This document shows positions 20,001-29,714 of a stretch of 64,000 nt of DNA, piece by piece. Where the stretch lies: contig CM064506.1 in NCBI GenBank assembly GCA_032716605.1, forward strand, positions 20,487,794 through 20,551,793, given 5' to 3'. Positions within the stretch are counted from its first letter, which is position 1, and each line of letters begins with the position of its first letter. The notes below the pieces were generated by a model. That model did not search any database, had not been told where the DNA came from, and was given only the letters and a program-made list of their open reading frames with translations. The translations under genes and the position numbers were made by a program. This DNA is from Paralithodes platypus (taxonomy: Eukaryota; Arthropoda; Malacostraca; Decapoda; Lithodidae).

Positions 20001-20384
20001 AATCATCACCATCCTCTGCCTCCTCCTATGTCAGTTTTCCTTCTCAAAAATCATCACAAAGGGAAATCATGATAATCTTTAATTTTTCCACCTTCTCCAA
20101 GTCCAGGAAGGCAGCTTACAACTTTCATCCTTTCTCCACAACAATAAAGAGAAGATCAGGTTTACACACCATCTTCCCTTCCTAACCTCACCCTGTTCTT
20201 CTGTTTCCTCTCTCACTCTCTAATTAATGGATCTCTCATGTGATTTTGTTTTTATATTTCACAGCATTGTTTTCCTAAATATTCAATACATTATTTGCAC
20301 ATAGTGATTTTGTCCTTGAACGTGACGATAGTGCGTTGTTATGTGTGCAATTAGTTTGCTTGGGAAACAGATTAACTTGCTCAT

Positions 20385-20545
20385 GTAGTAATGTACACCC
20401 TATGTGGTGGATTGTGTTCTTTCATTTCATAAAGTTTATTTTAGTAAGCGTTGTTTCCACATAGTGATTTTGATAAGTTGTTTTGACTTTATATTGTCTT
20501 TGTCCCAGTTTTGGTTTGCTTTGTTTGCAAGTTTTACATTTTAAT
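20385..20545 (+). repeat. E repeat copy
   Basis: Shares GATGTACACCCTATGTGGTGG..TTCCACATAGTGATTTTGAT..TTGCAAGTTTTACATTTTAA with 22455-22616 and 34790-34945, inverted at 24060-24185. Class unknown. Confidence 0.55.
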
Positions 20546-20703
20546 TTATATGGTGTTGACCTTTTGACATTTTGATTAGTTCTTTTGCATTTATCTTGTG
20601 TCGTCCCAGTTTTGTTTTTTTATTTTGCAAGTTTTACATTATAATTTTTAACTTCAGTACTGTACACTACTTGCATGTTACGTATCTTATGTCTCTCTAC
20701 CAG

Positions 20704-20900
20704 ATTGCAGATGAGCTAGGGATACTGATCTGGGAGGACCTGATGTTCGCATGCAGCATGTACCGGTACCCTGTCGGGGACGCGTTCCTGGATAGTGTGA
20801 GGGCGGAGGTGGTGACCCAGCTACGTCGCCTCCACCACCACCCCAGTATACTACTATGGGCCGGGAATAATGAGAACGAGGCGGCACTCAGAGATGATTG
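20704..20900 (+). CDS. MANBA: Beta-mannosidase exon 9, catalytic acid/base
   Basis: Acceptor CTCTACCAG, donor GTGTGT, phases 0 and 2. Encodes IADELGILIWEDLMFACSMY, HHHPSILLWAGNNENEAAL. The Glu of the first NE in GNNENE (20872-20874) is the conserved GH2 acid/base. No breaks. Confidence 0.95.
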
Positions 20901-20990
20901 GTGTGTATGTATGTACTGTATATATGTATGTATGTACTGTATGTATGTATGTACTGTATGTTTGTATATATATACTGTATATATGTACAG
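20897..20990 (+). repeat. TATG microsatellite
   Basis: Imperfect (TATG)n with TACTGTATATA interruptions immediately after the exon 9 donor. Confidence 0.8.
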
Positions 20991-21360
20991 GGTATCAAAC
21001 GAAAGCAGAGTCCGTTATTTTTAGCCTATTATTTTATATGTAAAGATAAAATTAGGGTTTATAGTTCAAATTATATCTTTGTAGATGATAAAATGGCCAA
21101 AACAATGCCTATTTCACGTTAATTTTCATGTGTTCGTTGTGATATGCATTTAAGCCTTCAAACAAAATAGCTCCGGTTTGACACCCTGTATGTACGTATG
21201 TATATACTCAGGCACATACTCCATAGCTGGGGATAGCCGACTCAAGACAGAGCCCGAACAGAAAAACAAAATAAAAATTAAAAAGTCATACAACTGGTCA
21301 GGGCAGATTTTGGCCGGTGTTACACAAGCCTTTTTCCTGCAATTTTTGTCTTACAGTTTT

Positions 21361-21856
21361 TTAACCTCTGAAGTGCGCATGGGGGGTATGAGACACCACA
21401 CTCCTGTGCTGACGTATTTGAGCTGTTCCCATCACTAACATATTTATTTTACCATAAATAGCATTAATACTTATCCATATGCGCCTATTATAGGTTGATT
21501 ATAAAGGTATTAACCTGTTACAACAATAAAACAAGTGGAAACAGCGTTTGGATGGTCAAAATCGGCGATACAGGCCGGGAGTTACACAATGTATGGCTGA
21601 GGCAACCTCCCAGCTCACCACTTTTCTCCACCTCTGGAGAGAGACTGTCGATCGATACTCTGTCTCTCTCTCTCTCTCTCTCTTGCACTCGCTTGCTAAC
21701 AGTGATGACAACGCCCTGCTACCAACTCGCTAATGTTAGCACGAAAATAGACCACAGGAAAAGGGAATAACAGGGAAAATAGGTGATAACTGAAGGAGGG
21801 GAGGAAACTGGGTAAGGAGGGGAGGTGGAGGAGTGATATTTGGCATGGCGCAGGGG

Positions 21857-21888
<32 letters not shown>

Positions 21889-21994
21889 CTTTTTTTGGTG
21901 TTTTAAATTGATTTTTTTCCCCCCTGACTCTTAAGAGTCTTCCCGCAGTCTGCCGGGGGAACTCTTAAGAGTATTCCCGCAGTTCCCGGGTTAA
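21361..21994 (+). mobile_element. TTAA-flanked piggyBac-like non-autonomous element, copy 1
   Basis: Bounded by TTAA (21361-21364 and 21991-21994). Ends TTAACCTCTGAAGTGCGC and, reversed, TTAACCCGGGAACTGCGG are imperfect inverted repeats. Interior has (CT)n, a long poly-T, and two CTCTTAAGAGT palindromes near the right end. A second, inverted copy is at 37615-38236. Confidence 0.7.
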
Positions 21995-22297
21995 TGGGTG
22001 GTTAGGCTTTAGCAAACCTCCCTAGTGAACAAGCTAGATAATCAAATTAATATCCTCATGGAAGCATATGAAGGCGGTTAATTCGTGGCCACCCCCTTGG
22101 GGATTAAGGTGTCTGGCAGCAGATAGAATTATTGTGTTTCTTTAGTTGTATAGGAATAAGTCCACTTAAATTAATTCTATCGAAAAATCTACATATTTAT
22201 CTTGAACGGGGATCTTGAGGATAATTTATTAAGTTCAATGGAAACTAGACCCATAAAAAATAAATAGATAAATAAACGAATATTAAGCCCTACCCAC

Positions 22298-22682
22298 TTA
22301 ACTCTTCCACGCACAGGATGCGATTTTCGCCCTTTCTGGCCTTCGTGACCATCAGGGGTGTTTAGAAATCTTTAGGTTTAGTTACTTCAACCTTTGCAGT
22401 TTTCTTAGAGTGAGCTGTGGGCAGAAAACTAATTATGGAGAGGTAATTATATATATATAGTGATGTACACCCTATGTGGTGGATTGTGTTCTTTTATTTT
22501 AATTGTTTTATTTTAGTAAGCGTTGTTTCCACATAGCGATTTTGATCAGTTATTTTGCCTTTATATTGTCTTTGTTCCAGTTTTGGTTTGTTTAGGTTGC
22601 AAGTTTTACATTTTAATTGAGAGAACTCTATTTCTGAATGCTAAACGGCAACCCCGAGTCCACAGGATAGCAAGAGGGTTAA
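22298..22682. mobile_element. TTAA-flanked MITE with a nested E repeat
   Basis: Same family as the intact 35915-36148 copy, inverted: TTAACTCTTCCACGCACAGG on the left and ..CACAGGATAGCAAGAGGGTTAA on the right. Split by an E repeat at about 22455-22616. Its right end lies 19 bases before exon 10. Confidence 0.65.
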
Positions 22683-22701
22683 CTGTCTATTCTATTCTCA
22701 G

Positions 22702-22804
22702 GTATGGAACAATTTTCAACTTTGAGCAGTACAAGGAGGACTACGTGAAGCTGTACGTCGACACCATACGCAACGTTAGCTTGGAGGTGGACGACACAAG
22801 GCCG
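22702..22804 (+). CDS. MANBA: Beta-mannosidase exon 10, left part
   Basis: Acceptor TATTCTCAG, phase 2. Encodes YGTIFNFEQYKEDYVKLYVD and EVDDTRP; then the sequence changes to 27 T, the reverse-strand poly-A of an inserted LINE. Family members continue directly with F and an SSP..NG segment, found intact at 23498. Confidence 0.88.
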
Positions 22805-22835
<31 letters not shown>

Positions 22836-23497
22836 GACAATGAACGGAGGAAGGAAAAACACAGATAAAACAAAAAGGTCCATGTGCCTAAAGGCATCCT
22901 CCATTCATAAAATGTTTGTAACAACTGGATTTAAACATTTGTTGATTGTAAGTTTGTGGAAAGCAATTCGAGGGAAGTGAATTCCAAAGAGTAGTAGCTC
23001 TGGGGATAAATGAATTCTGATAAGCAGAAGTTCTGCATTGTGGAGGAGAAAGTGTAAATTCATGGGCGCTCTCAGCTGCCCTAGTTCTACGGGGAAAGAT
23101 GTGGAGAGGCGGCACAATTGAAGCAAGTTCCTCGGAACAATTGCTGTGAAAATATCTGTAGAATAATGCAAGGGATGCAACGTTTCTTCGTATGGCTAAT
23201 GACTTAAGGTGGTGTCTGATTGCAGGGTTATTGATTAATCTAATAGCTTTATTTTGAATTTTGTCCAACTGCCTCAATGCAACCACTCCACTTCCACCCC
23301 ACAGAGGTGAACAGTAATCCATCTGAGAGCGCACATGACTTTTATATATTACGGCCAACTGCTCGTCAGTGAAGAATTCTCGAACTCTGTACAGGAGTCC
23401 CAGTTTTTTAGAGGCATTCTTAGCAATGCTTCTAACATAATGTGTCCAGCTCAAGTTAGTAGTTAATGTTACACCGAGAATGTCAATACTAATGTTT
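22805..23497 (-). mobile_element. 5'-truncated LINE inserted in exon 10
   Basis: Poly-A tail (22805-22831 as T) and a minus-strand frame to about 23497 encoding the C-terminal third of an RT: ILGVTLTTNLSWTHYV, KSHVRSQMDYCSPLWGG, LDKIQNKAIRLI, PRATTLWNSLP. The body is about 690 bp. The coding frame of this fragment (stop at 22888) is open throughout, so the insertion is not old. A flanking TTT or GTTT is the only possible target duplication. Confidence 0.85.
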
Positions 23498-23582
23498 GTC
23501 GTCAGTTCACCCAACAACGGTATAGAGTCTGAGGAGGAGGGATTTGTGGCTAAGCATCCATATAGCAACTTCTATGGTGACG
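23498..23582 (+). CDS. MANBA: Beta-mannosidase exon 10, right part
   Basis: Encodes VVSSPNNGIESEEEGFVAKH then PYSNFYGD, matching the SSP.NG..........NPNSNYFGD stretch of the family; donor GTAAGG, phase 1. In the same frame as the left part once the LINE is removed. Confidence 0.88.
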
Positions 23583-23589
23583 GTAAGGG

Positions 23590-23722
23590 CTGTGTTGATG
23601 GTGTAATGGTTAGAGTGTGTAAGTTCTGTATGTGATATCCTAGGTTCGAATCCTGGGAGAATACATTCTTTCATTAATTTAATTTGGGGTGTTAGTGGTG
23701 TTAAGAACGATGTTAAAAATTG
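23590..23722 (+). mobile_element. SINE-A
   Basis: TGGTGTAATGGTTAGAGTG (A-box) and GGTTCGAATCC (B-box), then the shared 3' body ending near GTTAAGAACGATGTTAAAAA; 8 bases after the exon 10 donor. Confidence 0.65.
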
Positions 23723-24199
23723 AGACAGCAAATTTAGCTATGGTATAGACTAGAGGGCTACACTCGGATACCATAGTCTCTAACTCACTCTTAAGAATTT
23801 GTGGACCCTCTATGTTTTACTTTATGCAATTATAACTATCTGGATTGAATTTTTATATAACTTGCTTTCAGTGTATAGTACAGTATATAATATTATAGTT
23901 TTGTAGTTTATATATGGACAATTGTATTCCTAAATTTGTTTCCAAAGATATGCTTCCATAATAATAAATTAGTGAGGTCCACAAATATTTGAGTGGGGTA
24001 GAGACTGTGGCATCCAAGTGTATTATGATTGCCTACACTTTATTTTGATAAAGCAACAGCAGAAGTATGTATCGGTAGCTGTAAATTATAATGTAAAACT
24101 TGCAAAATAAACCAATCAAAACAGGAACCACACAATATAAAGACAAAGGAACTTATCAAAATCACAATGTAGAAATAACACATTGAAGATTTAGCACAA

Positions 24200-24480
24200 C
24201 AATACTATGAAATATCTATCTATCTATCTACAGTATATGCTCAGGCCCAATCCCCACTTTTCCTTATTTTTTATTTTATTTTCCTCTATTTTAGTATTAT
24301 TTTTTTGTTTTTGTTTTATTTTCTTGGGGGTGGCCGACTCAAGACAGAGCAAGAACAGGAAAACACAAAACAGCGAACAAACACAGACAAAACACAAAAT
24401 TCACAAAATTCACATAAATCTAGGTCACCCAGGAGATTACCCAGAGACCAGGGTCACCAAGGTCGTATGAAATATAAAAA
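24200..24480 (+). repeat. D repeat (SINE-C) copy
   Basis: Begins with a GATAGATA-type microsatellite, then CTCAGGC.., GACTCAAGACAGAGC.ARGAACAG, an A-rich segment and the AATTCACA..CACATCTAGGTCRCCCAGGAGA tail. Other copies: 5843-5990, 21190-21290, 42670-42830, 43505-43640, 44750-45080, 46195-46480, 46590-46830, 47220-47300, 53700-53830. Confidence 0.55.
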
Positions 24481-24544
24481 ACACAAAACTACCACATAGA
24501 ATATACTTCACTAAATGAGTAAATAAGTTTGTTTCCCAGGCAAA

Positions 24545-24757
24545 CTATTCTGTTCATTCTAGGTTGGGCAGAAATCGTAACCTCTAACCTCTATAACTCA
24601 AAAAGGACTAGAGTAATCGAGCTAATTTGTCTACCAAATAGGAAGACTTGGTCAGGGAATAGGTGTGGAAATTGACAGCGCATTTGCTCTAGCACTTTTT
24701 GAGTTGCAGAGGTTAAAGATTACAATTTCTGCCCAACCTAGAATGAACGGACTATAG
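24545..24757. mobile_element. Foldback MITE (same family as 19143)
   Basis: Ends CTGTTCATTCTAGGTTGG and CCAACCTAGAATGAACGGAC, internal palindromic ACCTCTAACCTCTATAACTC / GAGTTGCAGAGGTTAAAG. Confidence 0.65.
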
Positions 24758-24844
24758 TTGAGGCACCAAAATGGCGTGAAAAGAAAAATCAGGCCACTCT
24801 TTTTTACAACAGGATCTCTACTTGACCCCATGTTCATGTTACAG

Positions 24845-24944
24845 TCCACTACTACAACTACATCCTGGACGCCTGGCAGGGGGAGAACTTCCCGTGCTGC
24901 CGATTTGCTTCAGAGTACGGCTTCCAGTCCTGGCCTTCCTTCAA
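24845..24944 (+). CDS. MANBA: Beta-mannosidase exon 11, catalytic nucleophile
   Basis: Acceptor ATGTTACAG, donor GTAGGT, phases 1 and 2. Encodes [16 protein letters not shown] and [14 protein letters not shown]; Glu of SEYG (24913-24915) is the GH2 nucleophile. Confidence 0.95.
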
Positions 24945-25181
24945 GTAGGTCTCTCCTTTATATTGTATTTTACCTCACAATATATAGCCAGACCTATGAG
25001 AGTTCCGTATGGAGCTCAGTGGTCTGGTTAATCTGCTCTACATAACTAACTAACCTCACAATATACTGTATATTTTTTAACACAAACTCAATGAAAACTA
25101 GAATGATGTACTTAATGACGTCCTTCATCCTTCAGAAACTTGGATTTTAACTGTTGTGCACCAAACTCTGGTACAGCTACT

Positions 25182-25417
25182 TGTTAACATAGGCAAATAT
25201 GTTAATGTGTGTGGGAGTGCAAACTGGTTATATATGTGAGCAGACGATCAACACAGGAGTTTGCCCAACTAGTTTCCCGCCAAATTGCGTGGTCTACTAT
25301 ATGCTGACGTGTAAGAGATGACGTCACAACCGGACCGATTAGGCGGGCTAGCTGTCAGGACGGAGTCAGTCGTTTACATACGGGTGAGTGGTGAACACGG
25401 CCATGAGCTATTTAACA
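25182..25417 (+). repeat. Copia 5' LTR with CRE
   Basis: 236 bp, begins TGTTAACATAGG, ends TATTTAACA. Contains TTATATATG (about 25228) and a TGACGTCA palindrome at 25319-25326, also kept in the 3' LTR. Confidence 0.9.
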
Positions 25418-25445
25418 TTGATAGCAGAGCGTAGTTCGGAAAACA

Positions 25446-26252
25446 ATGGTGTGTTCAACTAAGTGGCCACCGAAACTGGAGAATGAGGACGGGTATGAAA
25501 ACTGGAAAAAAAATATAAACATTAGGTGTGAGTTGACAGATTTGGCCAAGAAAAAACAGGCATTGGCGATCCACTTGTCTCTAACAGGGCGGGCAAGAGA
25601 TGCCTCGTCCGAAATTCCCGCCGCGGACTTAAACAAAGACGACGGAGTTGAAGTATTGTTAAAGAAGCTTGATGAGTTGTTACTGGTGGACAAAGGCAGA
25701 CGGCAGTTTGCGGCGTTCCATGACATTTATAATCTACGGCGGCCTAGTGACATGAATATGCGTACCTTCGTGTCTAAGTTTGAGCATACGTATTTTAAAT
25801 GTTCGGAACAGGATATGACATTACCGGATGCAGTAAAGGCCTTTATGCTGTTGTCCACTTGTAATTTGTCTGATAATGAAAGACAGTTGGCCATGTCTGC
25901 AGTTACTGAAGTGAGTTATGAACATATGAAGTCAGGTCTGTGCCGTATTTTTGGTGGTGAGACAGCAGCTGTTGGGACAAGTGTTGTGAATGTTAAAAGT
26001 GAACCTGTGTTTGTTACTGAAGGTAAAAGTGACATGAAGGAAGAAGAAGTATTGTATACAGGCGGTGTGGGTCGAGCACGGCCTTTAGCTAGAAGAGGTG
26101 CTATGAGAAGCCGTGGTAGAGGTGTTAATCATAGATATGGCAGGAAACAAAATCCTTTGGGGCCTGATGGTAGAGTGTCAAAATGTGCAGTTTGTGGTTC
26201 AAAATTTCATTGGGCTAGAGATTGTCCTGATGCATATGAGAATAGAGAATAA
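25446..26252 (+). CDS. Copia gag
   Basis: 268 codons from an ATG 28 bases after the LTR. Ends with a zinc knuckle CAVCGSKFHWARDC (CX2CX4HX4C) as in retroelement nucleocapsids, preceded by an Arg/Gly-rich stretch (RARPLARRGAMRSRGRG). Protease lies in the +1 frame directly after; in most copia elements the two are fused, so one indel near 26245 is likely. Confidence 0.85.
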   Translation: MVCSTKWPPKLENEDGYENWKKNINIRCELTDLAKKKQALAIHLSLTGRARDASSEIPAADLNKDDGVEVLLKKLDELLLVDKGRRQFAAFHDIYNLRRPSDMNMRTFVSKFEHTYFKCSEQDMTLPDAVKAFMLLSTCNLSDNERQLAMSAVTEVSYEHMKSGLCRIFGGETAAVGTSVVNVKSEPVFVTEGKSDMKEEEVLYTGGVGRARPLARRGAMRSRGRGVNHRYGRKQNPLGPDGRVSKCAVCGSKFHWARDCPDAYENRE

Positions 26253-28131
26253 GGGGAATTTTTGTGAAAGGGATGATGCGGAAGAAACAGTGCATTTATC
26301 CATGTTTATGGGTTATGCTGGTGAGGATGACAAGCACAGTGGAAAGTTGCAGAAGCTTGTTGATGAAGCTAAGGGTTGTGCTGTACTGGATACTGGATGT
26401 TCAACAACTGTGTGTGGATCGGAATGGATTGAAAATTACATTCATGAGTTAAGTGATTATTGAAAAGCTCAAATTACCGAAGGCACTTCAACTTCGACCT
26501 TTACATTTGCGGATGGAGCCACAGTGCCATCGATGAAGCGAGTGACCTTGCCATGCCAGGTGGGCAATATGCGTGCGACTATCGTGACGGATGTGGTAGA
26601 GTGTAACGTTCCTTTGCTTTTGAGTAAAAAGTCAATGAAAAAGGCGAAAATGGTGTTAGATTTTGAGACGGGCATGGTGAGAGTTTGTGGACAAGACATT
26701 CGTTTGGAGTCTACGTCATCGGGACACTATCTGTTGCCCATTTCGTTCTGACTAAGCCAGAAATCCAGGCGTATGGTTACACTGGCATCATTAGAAACCA
26801 GTGGAAAAGGAACTGCACTGAAGCTTCATAGACAGTTTGGTCACCCTACGTCGGCTAAGCTATTGAAACTTTTGAAGGATGCGGGAATTAACAATGCTGA
26901 CTTGGAACGGTCGATAAGTGAAGTGTCTGAAACCTGTGAAGTTTGTTGCAAATTCAAGAAGGTTAGGCCTCGTCCTGTGGTGTGCCTGCCTATGGCGAAT
27001 AAATTTAATGAGACTGTGGCTATGGACTTAAAGGTTTGGGGGAGACAGTATTTTTTTATTATGGTTGACTTGGCCACAAGATATTGCAGTGCAGTAGTAA
27101 TTAATGATAAGTGTGCCTCTACCATCCTTCATGGAGTGTTTCGGAGCTGGATTACTGTATTTGGCCGACCAAGGAAGTTTCTTACCGATAATGGGGTTGA
27201 ATTTAACAATACTGATATGCGTACGCTAGGTGAGGCTTTTAACATAAAGATTATGGCCACAGCTGCTGAGAGCCCTTGGAGTAATGGGGTTTGTGAACGT
27301 AAGAATGCGGTGATAGGTGATACTGTGAGGAAAGTCATGGCAGATACACGTTGTAACTTAGAGGTGGCTTTGGCTTGGGCGATTTCTGCGAGGAATGCCC
27401 TTACGAACTATTCGGGCTTCTCGCCTAACCAGCTTGTTTTTGGCTACAACCCTGTGTTTCCTAGTGTATGGGCCAATGATCCTCCTGCGTTGGGGACGCC
27501 TCCGTCCTGCATTGTGAAAGATAACTTGAATGCTCTTCACACGGCGAGACAGGAATTTCTGAGGATAGAATCCTGTGAGCGGTTGACCAGGGCTTTGCGG
27601 CACAACGTGTGCCCAAGTGATTCGAACATTGTACAGAATGGTGATGAAGTATTTTATAAGAGAAATGACGGTCATGAGTGGCGCGGCCCTGGTATCGTAA
27701 TCGGCAGAGATGGGAAGCAAGTTTTGGTAAGACACGGGGGCATCTATGTGAGAGCTCACGAGTGTCGCATAGCGCCGGCTCCGGGAAAGGATACAGTGGT
27801 TGAGGTTTCCAATACTGAGTTGGGTGAGAAGGAATCCAGTGAAGAGTCTTCGGGAGCTGTGTCGCAATACCCTCCAGATGATGAGTCCGAGGATGGTGAC
27901 ATGGTGGACATTCAGCCGGCAGTAGCTGGTACATCTGCTGATCAGGCTTCTAAGATCAAGATTGGCCAGCAGATTAGAGGTATTCATGCAGAGAGTGGAG
28001 CGTCGGTGTCTGGAAAAATTGTGAGTCGTGCCGGCAAAGCAACTGGGCAGTATAAAAATTGCTACAACTTACAAAGAGACTCTGATGGCAGTATTGGCTG
28101 GGTGGATGTGCAGAAGGATTTTAGCACATGA
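26253..28131 (+). pseudogene. Copia protease and integrase
   Basis: One frame interrupted only by TGA at 26461 and 26749 (and 28129 at its end). Protease motif VLDTGCSTTVCGS (about 26387-26425). Integrase: HRQFGH...CEVCCKFKK zinc finger (HHCC), then catalytic D of MDLKVWG, D of FLTDNGVEF and E of WSNGVCERK, i.e. the complete D,D,E triad. C-terminal part acidic and low complexity. Confidence 0.85.
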
Positions 28132-28134
28132 GAA

Positions 28135-28689
28135 GTGGTAGATGATGATGTCGAAATGTTGATTCTGTTCCATTCTGAGGATGTTTTAAAAGCCAAGGAC
28201 AGTGAGATTGAGAACTGGAGGAGTAATGATGTGTACGAAGAAGTTAATGACGTTGGACAAGATACTATTTCTGTCCGTTGGGTGATGACTGAGACAATAA
28301 AGAATGGCAAGCCAGTTGTTAAAGCATGTCTAGTAGCCAGAGGATTCGAGGAGGACACTGAGGATTTACGAAAGGACTCGCCTACGTGTTCGAAGGAAGC
28401 GGTACGTCTGGCTCTTGCGTTTGCCTTGGGTAACCAGTGGGTTTGTCACTCTATGGATGTGAAGGCGGCCTATCTGCAAGGGAACATGATTGAACGAGTG
28501 ATTTATCTACGCCCTCCTCCAGAGTATGCTGATGGTAGGCTGTGGAGGTTAAAGAAGACAGTTTACGGTCTATGTGATGCTGCCAGGCACTGGTATCTGC
28601 GGGTTAAGGATCAGCTGTTGTGTCTTGGAGCTCAAATGTCATCCTTGGATTCAGCATTGTTCTTCTGGATTAATAGGGGCAACGTTGAT
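28135..28689 (+). pseudogene. Copia reverse transcriptase, N-terminal half
   Basis: Encodes VRWVMTETIKNGKPVVKACL, ARGFEED, HSMDVKAAYLQGNM (motif A Asp) and LKKTVYGLCDAARHWYL. Cut by the RTE-like LINE at 28689; the frame resumes at 31915. Confidence 0.88.
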
Positions 28690-28877
28690 AACCCCCTGGG
28701 GGTTAGGGAATAGAATATGCCCCACGTGCCTTCTGCGTGTCGTAAGAGGCGACTAAAGAGGTTGGGTCGGTGGGCTTGCGACCCCCACCCGGAAAAAATA
28801 TCTAAGCAAAGAAAAACGAACGAACAGCCTCGGATGCGGACGGAACCAACGTTGACGAACCACGACCGACTAAGGAC

Positions 28878-29714
28878 ATGCCTTCGGACATTCTGAGAAT
28901 GGCTACGTGGAATGTTAGTGGCATGAATGATGGCACAAAAGAGAGAGAGGTTCTGGAAGTGTTAGTGAATGCCAGGCTGGATGTATGTGGAATGACAGAG
29001 ACCAAATGGAAAGGTTCAGTTGTGAGAGAATGGGAATGTGGAATGGGTGTGTGTGCTGGAGTGAGTGAAGGAACAGCGAGAGAAGGTGCATGTTTGTTTG
29101 TAAGTAGCAAATGGAAGGAATGTGTAAGAGAGTATGGGTCTGTGGGTTCAAGGATTGTGTGGGTGAGAATGAAAGTAGGAATACAAACGTGGGTGATTGT
29201 ATGCGTGTATGCCCCGACAGAGGATATACTTGAAAGAAAGAAAGAGGAGTTCTGGATGAATGTGGAGGCGTGCCTGGAGAAGTTTGACAAGAACGAAAGA
29301 ATATTTCTGATTGGGGATATGAATGGTAAGGTGGGTGATAGGAAAGTTGAGGGAGTGGTGGGAGGGTGGGGGGTACCATCAGAGGTGAATGGGAATGGTA
29401 GTGCACTTGTGGACGTATGTGTGGGGAGGAGGCTGTGGATAGCCAACACCTTCTTCCGACACAGAATGATCCACAGGTACACGTGGAAACGGATGTTGAC
29501 GATGAAGGATAAGACAGTGGTGGAACGAAAGTCATTGATTGATTATGTATGTGTGGATGAACGAATGAAGAAATCTGTGATGGATGCTAGGGTGTATAGG
29601 GGTATTGGAGGGGGTCTGTCTGATCATTATGTAGTGGTAGCTAAGGTTAGGATACAAAAGAAGTGGGTGAGGAGAGCGGGAGGGAGGCGAGAGGAGAGGA
29701 GGGTGGAATGGTGA
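28878..29714 (+). CDS. RTE-like LINE endonuclease
   Basis: AP-endonuclease-like: RMATWNVSGMNDG, GMTETKWKG, VIVCVYAPTED, IFLIGDMNGKVG, HRYTWKR, SLIDYVCVD, LSDHYVVVAKV, i.e. all the N, E, D, H catalytic signatures of the family. The frame ends early because five extra bases (a GAGAG-type duplication near 29690) shift it; the 38388 copy lacks them and reads straight into the RT. Confidence 0.88.
   Translation: MPSDILRMATWNVSGMNDGTKEREVLEVLVNARLDVCGMTETKWKGSVVREWECGMGVCAGVSEGTAREGACLFVSSKWKECVREYGSVGSRIVWVRMKVGIQTWVIVCVYAPTEDILERKKEEFWMNVEACLEKFDKNERIFLIGDMNGKVGDRKVEGVVGGWGVPSEVNGNGSALVDVCVGRRLWIANTFFRHRMIHRYTWKRMLTMKDKTVVERKSLIDYVCVDERMKKSVMDARVYRGIGGGLSDHYVVVAKVRIQKKWVRRAGGRREERRVEW

Noticed and set aside
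27358..27987. 209-codon minus-strand frame
   Set aside because: Antisense of the copia integrase, which has its complete DDE motif on the plus strand.
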